Shown here piece by piece: positions 8,692-20,628 of a stretch of 53,229 nt of DNA (its first letter is position 1; the number at the start of each line of letters is the position of its first letter). The notes beneath the pieces are model-generated. The model saw only the letters and a list, made by a program, of their open reading frames with translations, did no database searches and was not told the DNA's origin. The translations under genes and the position numbers were made by a program. Origin of the DNA: Sphingomonas sp. PAMC 26605 (lineage in GTDB: Bacteria; Pseudomonadota; Alphaproteobacteria; Sphingomonadales; Sphingomonadaceae); contig NZ_JH584245.1 of assembly GCF_000241485.1 (NCBI RefSeq), positions 18,886-72,114 on the forward strand. Reading direction: 5' to 3'.

Positions 8692-11193
8692 ATGAACGAC
8701 CCTCATTCCCATACGCCTCAAGCCAGCGGGTGCGGCTGTTCCGGGCAGAGTACCGCTGAACCTGCGGCCGCGAATGTCTCTCCCGCGCCAGCGGCCAGCT
8801 GCTCGGGTGGAGCGGCTGAGGGGCCTCCTGAGACGGCCAAAAACGACGAGCATCACTCTGAGGCTAGAGGTTGCTGCGCTGGCGGCAAAGTCTCTCAAGG
8901 CGCAGCGACCGTTACGGACCCGGTGTGCGGGATGACGGTCGATCCGGCAAAAACGGCGCATCATGCCGAGCACGCCGACCAAACCTATCACTTTTGCAGC
9001 GCCGGGTGCCGGACAAAATTCGTCGCCAACCCTGACGCCTATCTCGGCGACAAGCCGAAGCCTGAGCCAACGGCGACGCCGGGGGCTATCTGGACGTGTC
9101 CCATGCACCCGCAAATCCGCCAGGAGGGACCGGGGACATGTCCGATTTGCAGCATGGCGCTCGAACCGGAAGAACCGTCGCTTGATGATGGGCCTAATCC
9201 GGAGCTGGTCGACTTCACGCGTCGGCTGTGGGTGGCGGGCGTGCTCGCCGTGCCGCTGCTGGCAATCTCGATGGTCGCCGAAATGCTCGGCGTCCATGTC
9301 GTCAGTGCTGCCGCATCGCCTTGGGTACAGCTTGCGCTGAGCGCCCCGATCGTACTGTGGGCGGGCTTGCCGTTTTTCCAGCGGGGATGGACCTCGCTTG
9401 GCACCCGCCATCTCAATATGTTCACGCTGATATCTATCGGGGTCGGTGCCGCCTTCCTCTACAGCCTGGTCGCGACGGTCGCGCCCGGCATTTTCCCCCC
9501 GACCTTCCGCATGCACGGCGGTGTGGTCCCGGTCTATTACGAGGCGGCTGGGGTAGTGGTGGCGCTGGTGCTGCTCGGACAGGTCCTTGAACTGCGTGCC
9601 AGGGCTGCAACCGGGCGCGCGATCCGCGCCCTCATGGATCTTGCCCCCAAGACGGCGCGCCGGGTGCGATCGGACGGGTCCGAGGAGGAAGTCAGCCTTG
9701 CCGATGTGGCGGCCGGTGATCGGCTTCGCGTTCGTCCCGGGGATGCTATCCCGGTTGACGGCGTGGTGGTCGAGGGACGCTCCTCGGTCGATGAATCCAT
9801 GCTCACCGGCGAGCCCGCCCCTGTCCTCAAGGAGGTTGAGGCGGCCGTCACGGGTGGAACGGTCAACGGCACGGGAAGCCTCGTCATGGAAGCGCGCGCA
9901 GTCGGGTCGGATACGATGCTGGCGCGGATCGTCCGCATGGTCGCGGACGCGCAGCGCAGCCGTGCGCCGATCCAGGCAGTCGCCGATCAGGTGTCTGGCT
10001 GGTTCGTGCCGTTGGTCGTGCTGGTTTCCATCGCAACGTTCGTGGTCTGGTCGCTGGTCGGTCCTGAGCCGCGCATGGGCCACGCCATGCTTAATGCCAT
10101 TGCCGTGCTCGTCATCGCCTGCCCCTGCGCGCTGGGTCTCGCTACGCCCATGTCGATCATGGTCGGGACGGGCCGCGGGGCTCAGGCCGGCGTTCTGGTG
10201 AAGAACGCGGAAGCGCTACAGGGGCTAGAGAAAGTCGATACACTGGTCATCGACAAGACGGGCACGCTCACGGAAGGCAAGCCTAAGCTCATCGCCGTCC
10301 AGACGATCGGCTCGGTCGTGGAGAACGACATGCTAGCGCTTGCTGCGGCCGTCGAAGGGCAATCCGAACATCCGCTCGCACACGCGATCGTCGTTGCCGC
10401 CAAGGATCGAGAATTGCAGCTCGGCACGGTCACGGACTTCGCCTCGCAAACCGGTCTGGGGGTCAGCGCCAAGGTCGATGGCCGTTCGGTCGTGATCGGG
10501 AACGCCGAGCAGATGCGCCGGATCGGCGCTGATCCCAAAGCGCTCGACGCCGATGCCGATCGTCATCGTGGCGAGGGTGCAGGCGTCATTCTGGTGGCGA
10601 TCGATGGCGCTCTTGCCGGCTTGCTCGCGGTCGCCGATCCGGTCCGCGCCAACGCCGGAGAGGCAATCGCCGCGCTTCGCCAGCAGGGGCTTCGCGTCAT
10701 CATGCTGACCGGTGACAATCAGACGACTGCCGATGCGGTCGGCCGCGCTGTCGGCGGACTCGACGACGTGCGCGCCGGTCTGCGCCCGGAAGACAAGGCG
10801 CGTATCATCGGCGAGCTGAAGGCGAGCGGTGCCAAGGTCGCGATGGCCGGCGACGGAATTAACGATGCGCCCGCTCTGGCGGCTGCGGACGTGGGCCTAG
10901 CGATGGGCACGGGAACAGACGTAGCGATCGAAAGTGCCGGCATAACGCTCACGCGCGGCGATCTGTCGGCGATCGTGCGAGCGCGGAAGCTCGCCCAGGC
11001 GACGATGCGGAATATCCGTCAGAACCTGTTCTTCTCGTTCCTGTTCAACGGGATCGGCGTGCCGGTCGCGGCCGGGGTGCTCTACCCCGTGGCGGGCATC
11101 CTCCTATCGCCGATGCTAGCCGGCGCGGCGATGGCGCTCTCGTCCCTTACCGTGGTCCTCAACGCGCTACGATTGAACACGGTGAAGCTATGA
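8692..11193 (+). CDS. copA: CopA-type Cu(I) P1B ATPase with YHS and heavy-metal-binding domains
   Basis: This 833-residue enzyme pumps Cu(I) from the cytoplasm at the cost of ATP. From the N terminus it has a Cys/His-rich leader (CGCSGQ, then CCAGG), a YHS-type domain (DPVCGMTV to [10 protein letters not shown], about 77-113) and a heavy-metal-binding motif WTCPMHP..CPICSM (about 134-156). Eight transmembrane helices follow, with the CPC metal-transport motif at 477-479, the phosphorylation motif DKTGT at 521-525 and the hinge GDGIND near 720-725. The classic N-terminal CxxC HMA domains are replaced by the YHS arrangement. AGAAGGAG sits about 12 bases before the ATG. The stop overlaps cueR. 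Confidence 0.94.
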   Translation: MNDPHSHTPQASGCGCSGQSTAEPAAANVSPAPAASCSGGAAEGPPETAKNDEHHSEARGCCAGGKVSQGAATVTDPVCGMTVDPAKTAHHAEHADQTYHFCSAGCRTKFVANPDAYLGDKPKPEPTATPGAIWTCPMHPQIRQEGPGTCPICSMALEPEEPSLDDGPNPELVDFTRRLWVAGVLAVPLLAISMVAEMLGVHVVSAAASPWVQLALSAPIVLWAGLPFFQRGWTSLGTRHLNMFTLISIGVGAAFLYSLVATVAPGIFPPTFRMHGGVVPVYYEAAGVVVALVLLGQVLELRARAATGRAIRALMDLAPKTARRVRSDGSEEEVSLADVAAGDRLRVRPGDAIPVDGVVVEGRSSVDESMLTGEPAPVLKEVEAAVTGGTVNGTGSLVMEARAVGSDTMLARIVRMVADAQRSRAPIQAVADQVSGWFVPLVVLVSIATFVVWSLVGPEPRMGHAMLNAIAVLVIACPCALGLATPMSIMVGTGRGAQAGVLVKNAEALQGLEKVDTLVIDKTGTLTEGKPKLIAVQTIGSVVENDMLALAAAVEGQSEHPLAHAIVVAAKDRELQLGTVTDFASQTGLGVSAKVDGRSVVIGNAEQMRRIGADPKALDADADRHRGEGAGVILVAIDGALAGLLAVADPVRANAGEAIAALRQQGLRVIMLTGDNQTTADAVGRAVGGLDDVRAGLRPEDKARIIGELKASGAKVAMAGDGINDAPALAAADVGLAMGTGTDVAIESAGITLTRGDLSAIVRARKLAQATMRNIRQNLFFSFLFNGIGVPVAAGVLYPVAGILLSPMLAGAAMALSSLTVVLNALRLNTVKL

Positions 11194-11573
11194 ACATCGG
11201 AGCGGCATCAGATGCCAGCGGCGTCTCGCAGCGCATGATCCGCCATTACGAGAAGATCGGTCTCGTGCCCGCGCCGGCAAGGCGTGGGAATTACCGCGAC
11301 TATGCCGACCCCGACGTTCATCGCCTTCGCTTCATCGCCAACGCCCGCGATCTTGGGTTTCCGATCGAAGAGATAAGGACGCTGCTCGGCCTGTGGTCCG
11401 ATCGGGCGCGTTCGAGCGGGGAAGTGAAGGCGCTGGCGGAAGCGCGCGCGGCCGAGTTGGGTCGCAAAGCCCAAGCGCTCGAAGCTATGCAACGCTCGCT
11501 GATCGACCTTGCCCAAGCCTGTCACGGCGATGATCGGCCTAACTGTCCGATTATCGACCGCTTGGCAGAATAG
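11190..11573 (+). CDS. cueR: CueR-type MerR-family copper regulator
   Basis: This 127-residue regulator has the MerR winged helix ([20 protein letters not shown]) and the [23 protein letters not shown] wing/helix pair, followed by a dimerisation coiled coil. At the C terminus Cys111 and Cys119 ([13 protein letters not shown]) match the two-Cys Cu(I)/Ag(I) loop of CueR. It would activate the promoter before copA by untwisting the 19-bp spacer. Its ATG overlaps the copA stop (ATGA), so copA and its regulator are made together. Confidence 0.9.
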   Translation: MNIGAASDASGVSQRMIRHYEKIGLVPAPARRGNYRDYADPDVHRLRFIANARDLGFPIEEIRTLLGLWSDRARSSGEVKALAEARAAELGRKAQALEAMQRSLIDLAQACHGDDRPNCPIIDRLAE

Positions 11574-11644
11574 GTGACGTGAAGAAGCCTCTCAAACTGC
11601 TGCCGGTCCCATATAAACGGGGTTAAGCTACCTGCGCCTTCCGG

Positions 11645-11783
11645 CGGAATCTTTTCTTGTCGTTTCTATTCAACGCGATCGGCCGGTGGCGGACGTGCTC
11701 TATCTGGTCGCGGGCGCGGCGATGGCGTTATCTCGCTGACGGTCGTACTCAATTGGCTGCGCTTGAACAGCGTGAAGCTTTGA
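11645..11783 (+). pseudogene. Decayed copy of the copA 3' end
   Basis: Pieces in different frames spell the last part of CopA: RNLFLSFLFNAIG from 11645, then [15 protein letters not shown] and LTVVLNWLRLNSVKL followed by TGA at 11781-11783. The intact copA ends with the same order of motifs. At least three small indels break the frame. It ends eight bases from the tpiA stop. It is a relic of a second copper ATPase gene, left by recombination or duplication at the edge of the copper cassette. The rest of the 11574-11790 gap shows nothing else. Confidence 0.8.
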
Positions 11784-11790
11784 GGCGGCG

Positions 11791-12546
11791 CTAGCCGGCG
11801 GATCGGCCGCGTGCGATCTCGACGATCGCATCGAAATCTTCCGCCCGCAGGCTGGCACCCCCGATCAGCACGCCATCGACATCGGGCGTAGCCAGTATCG
11901 CGCGCGCGTTTTCGGCTTTGACCGACCCGCCGTAGAGGATGCGTATCGGTTGCGCAGCGTTAGCGAACCGCAAGTCGAGCGCCGCGCGGACATGGCCAAG
12001 CACTTCGGCGATTTGCTCGCGTGTCGGCATCGTGCCCGTTCCGATCGCCCATAAAGGCTCGTACGCGATCGAGGTGCGCGCGCCGGGCGGCATGTCGGGC
12101 AAGCTCGCCGCGAGCTGGTCGCCGCAGACCTTCAACGCGTTGCCTTTGCTGCGCTGCGCCTCAGTCTCACCGATGCAGACGATCGTCGCCAGATCATGCT
12201 GCCACGCCGCCGCTACCTTTGCGGCCACAATAGCGTCGGTCTCGTGATGGTTCTGACGGCGCTCGGAATGGCCCAGTATGACACTCGTCGCGCCTGCGTC
12301 GCGCAGCATCGCGGCATCGATATCTCCGGTGAAGGGGCCCGCTTCCGCGGCGCTGCAATCCTCCCCGCCGATCTGCAACACGCCGCCGGCTGCTTGAACG
12401 GCACCTGTGATCAGCGTGGCCGGAACGCAGACGAGCACATCGACGGCGCTCGGATGGGCCACAATCGACCGCGTGATCGCGCCAATCTCGCCGAGCCGCG
12501 CCTGCAGCCCGTGCATCTTCCAGTTGCCCGCGATCAGGGTGCGCAT
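11791..12546 (-). CDS. tpiA: Triosephosphate isomerase
   Basis: This 251-residue enzyme interconverts dihydroxyacetone phosphate and glyceraldehyde 3-phosphate. The active-site motifs are intact: AGNWKMHG near the N terminus (Asn/Lys), ILGHSERR (catalytic His) and IAYEPLWAIGTG (catalytic Glu). The phosphate loop ILYGGSVKAENA is also present. The start at 12546 follows GGAGGCG, placed just after the stop of the GH130 gene. It is the last gene of the phosphoketolase operon and supplies the triose-phosphate step between aldolase and phosphoketolase products. A chromosomal tpiA probably also exists, so this may be an extra, condition-specific copy. Confidence 0.92.
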   Translation of the reverse strand: MRTLIAGNWKMHGLQARLGEIGAITRSIVAHPSAVDVLVCVPATLITGAVQAAGGVLQIGGEDCSAAEAGPFTGDIDAAMLRDAGATSVILGHSERRQNHHETDAIVAAKVAAAWQHDLATIVCIGETEAQRSKGNALKVCGDQLAASLPDMPPGARTSIAYEPLWAIGTGTMPTREQIAEVLGHVRAALDLRFANAAQPIRILYGGSVKAENARAILATPDVDGVLIGGASLRAEDFDAIVEIARGRSAG

Positions 12547-12560
12547 CGGTGCTCGCCTCC

Positions 12561-13862
12561 TCATTCCATCGCCGCCAGCAGCGCGTCGATCGAAACGCTG
12601 GCGAAGGTCGTGAAGCTGTCGGCGATGGCATAGGGCAGCAGCAACATACGCTGGTGCACAATTGCACCGCAGCTGTAGAGCACGTTCGGCACATAGCCGT
12701 CATGGTCGCCCGGATCGGGACGGATCAGCGGCTCGCTCAGCCGTGCGAGCAGTTTCGACGGGTCCTGCTTGTCGAGCAAGCACGCGCCAAGGCAATAATT
12801 GCGAACCGCGCCGACGCCGTGGGTAATCACCAGCCAGCCCTCGTCGAGCTCGATCGGCGAGCCGCAATTGCCGATCTGAACGATCTCCCAGGAGAAGCAA
12901 GGCGCGACGATCTTTACGCCGGCATCCCAATTATAGAGATCGTCCGAGCGCTGTAGCCAGATATTCTCGTGATCCTGCCGGCCGAGCATGGCGTAACGCC
13001 CGTCGATCTTGCGCGGGAATAGCGCCATACCTTTGTTGTCAGTGCCGGGGCCACGCAGCGCGGTGAGGTCGATGGTCCTGAAGTCGGTTGTGCGCAGTAG
13101 CTCCTGTCGGATTCCTGCCCCGCTGAAGGCGGTGTAGGTGCCGAGATAGGTCGCGTTCCCATCGTCATCGACGAAGCGGACGAGGCGGAGGTCCTCGATG
13201 CCGTGTCGCTGCGCTGGGGTGACCGGAAAGATGACGATCTCGGAAGGGTCGCGGGCGTCTTCGCAGAACAGCCGGACACCGGGATCGTCGGCCTCGCCGC
13301 CCGGAATCAGCTTAATGCGCGGCGATATCGCCTGTCCGCTTGGCGGATCGAACGCGAGCGTGCCGTCCTTCGCCAACAGGCCGGTGCGAAAGGTGACCGA
13401 GGAAATGTTTCCCTCACCAACGCCGCGCAACGACAGCAGAATGCGTACGTCGCCGTCGGCGACACCCGTCTGATCGGGATGCGGCACGATGCTGGGATTG
13501 AACAGCGCCGCCGCCTCGAACGCATATTCCTCGCTGAAATAGGCACCGATCAGCAGCGCGCGGTCTGCGTCGATCGAGCCGGGGTCGATGACCAGCCCGT
13601 TGATCTCGTGAAAGCGCCGCGAGAGGACCTCGGAAACGTCACGATGATGCTTCGACAGCTTGGCGGTGAACGCCGCGAGTTCTTCCTTCGCAGCGACAGC
13701 GTCCAGGCCAAGGATGCGCTCGGCGATGCGTTGCGCTCGCGATCTGGTCGGGCAAACGAACGGCGGCTGGTCGTCGGCCGGGATGAACGGCCGGATGACC
13801 ACGCTTGAGGGGTCTGGGCGGAGCGACGATGGAAGACGCTTGGCGAGCTCAGCTCTGGCCAT
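12561..13862 (-). CDS. Glycoside hydrolase family 130-like (mannoside phosphorylase family)
   Basis: This 433-residue protein looks like a GH130 five-bladed propeller: FNPSIVPHPDQ, an IEDLRLVRF motif (the family's conserved Asp region) and the later WEIVQIGNCGSPIELDEGW and DHDGYVPNVLYSCG blocks. GH130 enzymes phosphorolyse or hydrolyse beta-mannosides, releasing mannose 1-phosphate or mannose. The exact substrate cannot be read from sequence. The start at 13862 has GGGAG upstream; the frame is open further upstream, but that part lies over the phosphatase gene. It overlaps that gene's end by 14 bases. No signal peptide is seen, so it acts in the cytoplasm. Confidence 0.82.
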   Translation of the reverse strand: MARAELAKRLPSSLRPDPSSVVIRPFIPADDQPPFVCPTRSRAQRIAERILGLDAVAAKEELAAFTAKLSKHHRDVSEVLSRRFHEINGLVIDPGSIDADRALLIGAYFSEEYAFEAAALFNPSIVPHPDQTGVADGDVRILLSLRGVGEGNISSVTFRTGLLAKDGTLAFDPPSGQAISPRIKLIPGGEADDPGVRLFCEDARDPSEIVIFPVTPAQRHGIEDLRLVRFVDDDGNATYLGTYTAFSGAGIRQELLRTTDFRTIDLTALRGPGTDNKGMALFPRKIDGRYAMLGRQDHENIWLQRSDDLYNWDAGVKIVAPCFSWEIVQIGNCGSPIELDEGWLVITHGVGAVRNYCLGACLLDKQDPSKLLARLSEPLIRPDPGDHDGYVPNVLYSCGAIVHQRMLLLPYAIADSFTTFASVSIDALLAAME

Positions 13863-14483
13863 ATCTGCTCCCGCTCGTGGATTGGCGGGGGGCCGCAGAT
13901 GGCCCCCCGTTCCACTGGCAGATCGCCGGCAGATGCGGGTGGCCCGGCTTGGGCCCGAGGATGCTGACCGAGGCGGGAGCGAGCGTGAAATGTTCCGCCT
14001 CGGCGATCTCCAGTCCGATCCAGCGTGCCGCCAGGACGGCGCCGAACTGACCGTGCGAGAAGAGCGCAATGGTTCCCTCGACGGCGAGGACTCCGGCGAT
14101 GAGCCGATCGGCTCGCTCGGACACTTGCGTCGGTGTCTCGCCGCCCGGACAGCCGTCGCGACATACGCTCCAATCGGGACGTTCGACGCGGATCTCGGCG
14201 CTAGTGCGGCCTTCATAGGTGCCGTAATCCCATTCCGATAGATCGGCCGCGATTTGCGCTTGCGCACCGAGCCCCGCGAGATCGCAGGTTCGCGCGCCCG
14301 CAGCAGCGGGCTGGTCAGCACCAGCGCAAAGGATGTGCTCGCCAGATAGGCCTGCAATGCGCGCGTCATCGCGATGCCGTGGTCGGTCAAGGGTAGGTCG
14401 GTCTTGCCGGTGTGCTGTCCGGAGAGCGACCATGCGGTTTCGCCGTGCCGGATCAGGCACAGCTGCGGCAGGCCAAGCATCAC
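13849..14483 (-). pseudogene. Histidine phosphatase (phosphoglycerate-mutase-like), frameshifted
   Basis: The N-terminal part has the catalytic RHGETAW motif (about residues 12-18) and runs to SPLLRA. The conserved continuation (RTCDL, then WDYGTYEGRTSAE, and the second catalytic His in ALFSHGQFG) is in another frame. The switch lies in the GC-alternating run at 14291-14297 and is explained by one extra CG pair, or a one-base loss. Repaired, the protein would have a normal length of about 210 aa. It overlaps the aldolase stop (ATGA) and the GH130 start. It could be a real lesion or a sequencing error, since such repeats are error-prone. Confidence 0.75.
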
Positions 14484-15529
14484 TGTGCCGAGACCATTCG
14501 TGGAACCGTCGCCGAATCCATCGTAGCTTCATAGGTACCTTGGCGTGCGGCCCGATCGCACCGCGCGCGGTGGGCGAGCGCGTGTTGCGATGCCTCCTGC
14601 CGCCCGTCATCGCCACCCCAGATCGCCAGCGCCGGCTGCTGGATCGCGCGGGCGAAGGAGAAGCCGAGTTCCCACGGCATGCGCCCCATGAACCGGACAT
14701 TCATGGCGTTGAGCCGCGCCGACGCCAGTTCGCCCGTCTGTCCGCCGGACAGGAAGGTGATCGCCGGAACTGCGGCGGGGACGGCGCGGAGCAAGCTTTC
14801 CACCGTCGTGTCGGCGATCGTGTCGAGGTCCGATCGGTCAGGGCAGGTCGAGCCGGGCAGCACCATGTTGGCCTTGAGGATCATCGCCTCGAGTACGACG
14901 CCCTGTTCGTCGGCGTGGCGGAAGAAGGCGTGCAGCACGGCCGCGGTCACCGCACCGCAGCGGGCCAAATCGTGCGGCCCGTCCATCAGCACTTCGGGCT
15001 CGACCACCGGCAGCAGGCCGACTTGCTGACAGATCGCCGCATAGCGTGCGAGTGTCTGCGCGTTAGCCTCGATACAACCGCGCGAGGGAAGGCCGGTGTC
15101 GATCGTGATCACGCCGCGCCATTTGGCGAAGCGCGCGCCCATCGCGGCAAAGCCGTTCAACCGCCCGTTCAGTCCATCGAGTCCCTCGGTGATCTTCTCG
15201 GGCGCATGCCCGGCGAGGTCGATCGTCCCGGCATCGACCTTCACCCCCGGGATCATTCCTGCCTCGACCACGGCCACCGCAAACGGCGTACCTGACACCG
15301 TCGTCTGGCCGATCGTTTCTTCGTTCAGGATGATCGCACCAATCGACTCGGCGAGGCCGGGGGTCGTCACGATCACGTCGCGCCACGCGCGGCGACGATC
15401 GACCGTCTGCGCGATGCCGAGTGCGGCAAAGCGGCGGTTGCACGTGCCTATGCTCTCGTCGATCGCCAGAAGCCCCTTGCCGTGCGCGACCATTTGTGCG
15501 GCGAGAACGGCGAGGGTTGCGGGACTCAT
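14480..15529 (-). CDS. Class I fructose-bisphosphate aldolase
   Basis: This 349-residue enzyme splits fructose 1,6-bisphosphate into two triose phosphates through a Schiff base. LLAIDES near the N terminus, the central PEVLMDG, the lysine motif ILKANMV (Schiff-base Lys) and the phosphate-binding FLSGGQ are intact. The start at 15529 is chosen over 15544 because it overlaps the phosphoketolase stop as ATGA and has GGCAGGA upstream. The class I type needs no metal. It is the second gene of the minus-strand operon, between phosphoketolase and the phosphatase. Confidence 0.92.
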   Translation of the reverse strand: MSPATLAVLAAQMVAHGKGLLAIDESIGTCNRRFAALGIAQTVDRRRAWRDVIVTTPGLAESIGAIILNEETIGQTTVSGTPFAVAVVEAGMIPGVKVDAGTIDLAGHAPEKITEGLDGLNGRLNGFAAMGARFAKWRGVITIDTGLPSRGCIEANAQTLARYAAICQQVGLLPVVEPEVLMDGPHDLARCGAVTAAVLHAFFRHADEQGVVLEAMILKANMVLPGSTCPDRSDLDTIADTTVESLLRAVPAAVPAITFLSGGQTGELASARLNAMNVRFMGRMPWELGFSFARAIQQPALAIWGGDDGRQEASQHALAHRARCDRAARQGTYEATMDSATVPRMVSAQ

Positions 15530-17958
15530 GTCGGGTCCTGCCATTTCCAGTTACGGATCTCGGGCAAATCCTCGCCGTGGAGATCGATAAAGCGCTTATG
15601 CTCGACCAATTTGTCGCGCATCGCCTGCTGGAGATAAGCGCCCCGGCTGCCAGTCTGCGGCAACCGGTCGATCGCGTCGATCACCAGATGGAAGCGATCG
15701 AGACCGTTCTGCACGCGGATGTCGAAAGGCGTCGTGATCGTACCTTCCTCGCGGTAGCCGTGCACATGCAGGCCGCGATTGGTGCGGTGATAGGTGAGCT
15801 GGTGGATCAGCCCGACATACCCGTGAAAGGCGAAGATTACCGGCTTGTCGCGCGTGAACAGTGAATCGAAGGCGCGCTCGCTGAGGCCGTGGGGGTGCTC
15901 GTCGCACGGCTGGAGCTTCATCAGATCCACGACGTTGACGACCCGGACCTTCAGCTCAGGCAGGTATGCACGAAGGATCGAGGTCGCCGCCATGCTTTCG
16001 AGCGTCGGCGTGTCGCCGCAGCTCGCCATGACTAGATCGGGCTCGCAATCCTGATCATTGCTCGCCCAACTCCAAATGCCGATCCCTTGCGTGCAATGCG
16101 TGACTGCAGCTTCGATCGACAGCCATTGCGGCAGCGCGTGCTTCCCCGCGACGATGACGTTCACATAGTCGCGGCTGCGCAGGCAGTGATCGACCACCGA
16201 GAGCAGGCAGTTCGCGTCGGCCGGCAGATAAACGCGTACGATATCGGCCTTTTTGCTAACGACATGGTCGAGGAAGCCCGGGTCCTGATGGGTGAATCCA
16301 TTATGGTCCTGCTGCCAGACGTGGCTGGCAAGCAGAATGTTGAGCGAGGCGATGTCGCGCCGCCACGGGATTTCCTTGCACACCTTCATCCATTTGGCGT
16401 GCTGCCCGACCATCGAGTCGACGATGCGGATGAAGGCTTCGTAGCTGTTAAACAGGCCATGGCGACCGGTGAGGAGATAGCCTTCTAGCCAGCCTTCGCA
16501 TTGGTGCTCGCTCAGCATCGAATCGACCACTCGGCCAGCAGGCGCGAGAAATTCGTCATTGGGCTCGGTCGCGGCATCCCATTGTCGGTTGGTCACGTCG
16601 AACACCGCGCCGAGCAGATTCGACAGTGTTTCGTCGGGGCCGAACAGGCGAAAATTGTCGGGATTTGCCGTCACGACGTCGCGCAGGAATTTGCCAAGAA
16701 CGGGTGTATCGCCGGAAATGACCGCGCCTGGCGCTGACACCGTCACGGCATGCGCGCGGAAATCTGGCATGCGCAGGTTACGCAGCAGGATACCGCCATT
16801 GGCGTGCGGGTTGGCGCCCATCCGCCGCGTGCCGACGGGGGCGAGCGCCGCCAATTCCGCGATCAGCCGGCCATCTCCGTCGAACAGCTCTTCGGCGCGA
16901 TAGCTTTTCATCCAGCTTTCGAGCTGGGCGACATGTTCGGGATGGCCTTCGTTCACGAGCAGCGGCACTTGATGCGAACGGAACGTGCCCTCGACTTGCA
17001 GCCCATCGACCGTCTTGGGGCCGGTCCAGCCCTTGGGCGAACGTAGCACGATCATCGGCCAGCGCGGGCGCGTGGTGTCGCCGGTGGTGCGCGCCTTGTG
17101 CTGGATCGCGTGGATTTCGGCGATCACCGTCTCCATCGTCAGCGCCATTGCTTCGTGCATGGTGTCGGGATCGTCGCCTTCGACGAAGTGCGGCAGCCAG
17201 CCATTGCCGCGGAAGAACTGGTCCAGCTCCTCATGGCTGATCCGTGCGAGGATCGTCGGGTTGCTGATCTTATAGCCGTTGAGGTGGAGGATCGGCAGCA
17301 CTGCGCCATCAGTGACCGGGTCAATGAACTTGTTCGATTGCCATGCGGTTGCCAGCGGCCCCGTCTCGGCTTCCCCGTCGCCCACGACGCATGCGACTAT
17401 AAGCTCGGGATTGTCGAGCACCGCGCCGAACGCATGGCTCAGCGAATAGCCGAGCTCACCGCCTTCGTGAATCGACCCGGGCGTGGTCGGCGCGACATGG
17501 CTCGAAATGCCGCCGGGAAACGAGAATTGCGTGAACAGCCGCTTGAGCCCGGATACGTCCTGCGTAACGTTGGGGAAGAACTCGCTGTACGTCCCTTCGA
17601 GATAGGTGTTGGCGACCAGTGCCGGGCCGCCATGACCGGGGCCGGCGATATAGATCATGTCGAGGTCGTGCGCGCGGATCGCGCGGTTGAGGTGGACGTA
17701 GATGAAATTCTGCCCCGGCGTCGTGCCCCAATGGCCGACCACCAGCGGCTTGACGTGCGCCAGCGTCAAAGGCTCGCGCAGCATTGGATTGTCGTAGAGA
17801 TAAAGCTGGCCGACCGAGAGATAATTGGCGGCGCGCCAATAGGCGTCGGTCAGGCGAAGCTCCTCCGCTCCGAGGCAACGCTTGGCTGGCGCTATGGAGA
17901 GGTCGGCGGAGAGGTCGGCGCGGGGTACCGCCTCCCGTGTGAGAACAGATGCATCCAT
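15526..17958 (-). CDS. xfp: Xylulose-5-phosphate/fructose-6-phosphate phosphoketolase
   Basis: This 810-residue thiamine diphosphate enzyme cleaves xylulose 5-phosphate (and often fructose 6-phosphate) with phosphate to acetyl phosphate. The hallmark motifs are intact: [53 protein letters not shown] and the ThDP-binding [14 protein letters not shown]. The frame is open far upstream, but that part is antisense to atpD; the ATG at 17958 gives the usual N terminus. Acetyl phosphate can be turned into ATP by the acetate kinase at 28-29 kb. The gene leads a five-gene operon and diverges from atpD. Confidence 0.94.
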   Translation of the reverse strand: MDASVLTREAVPRADLSADLSIAPAKRCLGAEELRLTDAYWRAANYLSVGQLYLYDNPMLREPLTLAHVKPLVVGHWGTTPGQNFIYVHLNRAIRAHDLDMIYIAGPGHGGPALVANTYLEGTYSEFFPNVTQDVSGLKRLFTQFSFPGGISSHVAPTTPGSIHEGGELGYSLSHAFGAVLDNPELIVACVVGDGEAETGPLATAWQSNKFIDPVTDGAVLPILHLNGYKISNPTILARISHEELDQFFRGNGWLPHFVEGDDPDTMHEAMALTMETVIAEIHAIQHKARTTGDTTRPRWPMIVLRSPKGWTGPKTVDGLQVEGTFRSHQVPLLVNEGHPEHVAQLESWMKSYRAEELFDGDGRLIAELAALAPVGTRRMGANPHANGGILLRNLRMPDFRAHAVTVSAPGAVISGDTPVLGKFLRDVVTANPDNFRLFGPDETLSNLLGAVFDVTNRQWDAATEPNDEFLAPAGRVVDSMLSEHQCEGWLEGYLLTGRHGLFNSYEAFIRIVDSMVGQHAKWMKVCKEIPWRRDIASLNILLASHVWQQDHNGFTHQDPGFLDHVVSKKADIVRVYLPADANCLLSVVDHCLRSRDYVNVIVAGKHALPQWLSIEAAVTHCTQGIGIWSWASNDQDCEPDLVMASCGDTPTLESMAATSILRAYLPELKVRVVNVVDLMKLQPCDEHPHGLSERAFDSLFTRDKPVIFAFHGYVGLIHQLTYHRTNRGLHVHGYREEGTITTPFDIRVQNGLDRFHLVIDAIDRLPQTGSRGAYLQQAMRDKLVEHKRFIDLHGEDLPEIRNWKWQDPT

Positions 17959-18085
17959 GAGACTGCGGCTCCACGCATTGCAGGATCGCTTGGCGGCGAT
18001 CGTCCGGGGCGATGCACATGCCCCGTCGGGGCCGCGCGCTCGCCTGTCCGAAATGGCATAGCCCGGTTGCCCCCGAGCGGAGCAG

Positions 18086-18136
18086 GTTCGGAAAGTACCT
18101 ACGCGGCTGTGGCTGCCCGACATTGGTAGTTCCCGA
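18086..18136. promoter_or_regulatory. Two divergent FixJ-like sites between phosphoketolase and atpD
   Basis: On the minus strand 18104-18086 reads GCGTAGGTACTTTCCGAAC; on the plus strand 18124-18136 contains TTGGTAGTTCCCGA. Each points toward its gene (xfp leftward, atpD rightward). The same GTAGTT(C/T)CCGA core recurs upstream of other genes in this island and resembles the TAGTTTCC-type sequence known for rhizobial FixJ sites. The link to FixJ is inference. Confidence 0.45.
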
Positions 18137-18201
18137 GGGTGCCGCGCAACCCGGCCGAGTGCGATTGACCTGCCAGCGCGTGCGATCCGGCTTTTCCATA
18201 G

Positions 18202-20071
<1,870 letters not shown>

Positions 20072-20075
<4 letters not shown>

Positions 20076-20359
20076 GCGCCCTCCAAACGCCGCCTGAAGA
20101 CCCGCTGATCGCTAGCGTTCGGCTGCGCGGCGTACGCCGCGCGCGCTGGCTGCGCGATGGCGAGGACTCGGTGGCGCGGCGGCTCGCACAGATCGGCGTG
20201 CTCGGCTGGATCACCGTGATCCCGATGCTAACCGGCATTTTCGCCGGACGCTGGCTGGACCGGACCTATCATAGCGGCATCTTCTGGACCGCGCCTTTGC
20301 TGATGCTCGGCGCAGGCCTCGGCTGCTGGTCGGCCTGGCGCTGGATCAAGGGCACATGA
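20072..20359 (+). CDS. atpQ: N-ATPase AtpQ (AtpI-like membrane subunit)
   Basis: This 95-residue protein has a basic N-terminal third (RLRGVRRARWLRDGEDS) and two transmembrane hairpins: GVLGWITVIPMLTGIFAGRWLDR, then a second helix ending GCWSAWRWIKG. The GRWLDR motif is typical of AtpI-like proteins, which help assemble the c-ring. In N-ATPase operons this gene (atpQ) sits between atpC and atpR, as here. Start and stop overlap both neighbours by four bases. Confidence 0.85.
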
Positions 20360-20628
20360 TGCAAGGTCTTGTCCTCGCGTTTTGGCTGGTCGTCGGCATC
20401 CTCGCCGGTATCGTCTATTTCATGAGTATTTGGTGGAGCGCGCAGCGCTTCACCCATGAGGGCGGGCTGACGACGACGCTCGCCGTGGCGCTGTTGCGGC
20501 TGGCCACGCTCGGCGGGTTGCTGGTATTCGCCAGCTTCCAGGGCGCGGGGCCGTTGCTGGCGATGGCGCTGGGCGTCGTGCTCGCGCGCTTCGGTGTGAT
20601 GCGGCGATTCCGCGCGGTCGCATCATGA
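20356..20628 (+). CDS. atpR: N-ATPase AtpR membrane subunit
   Basis: This 90-residue protein has three hydrophobic helices. AtpR is found only in N-type operons and is thought to help assemble the membrane ring or stator. The first helix ends near FMSIWWSAQRFTHEGG, and Arg residues (LRLATL, RFGVMRRF) are placed as in AtpR. The ATG pair at 20356 overlaps the atpQ stop and its own stop overlaps atpB. Confidence 0.82.
   Translation: MMQGLVLAFWLVVGILAGIVYFMSIWWSAQRFTHEGGLTTTLAVALLRLATLGGLLVFASFQGAGPLLAMALGVVLARFGVMRRFRAVAS

Noticed and set aside
8659..10083. 474-residue minus-strand frame inside copA
   Set aside because: It is a shadow of copA; composition is Arg/His-rich and no domain is seen.
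12561..14483. 640-residue fused phosphatase-GH130 frame
   Set aside because: It is the N-terminal phosphatase piece read on past a frameshift into GH130, whose own start with a ribosome-binding site is at 13862.
17098..18129. Plus-strand 343-residue frame over phosphoketolase
   Set aside because: It mirrors the phosphoketolase coding strand and lacks any motif.
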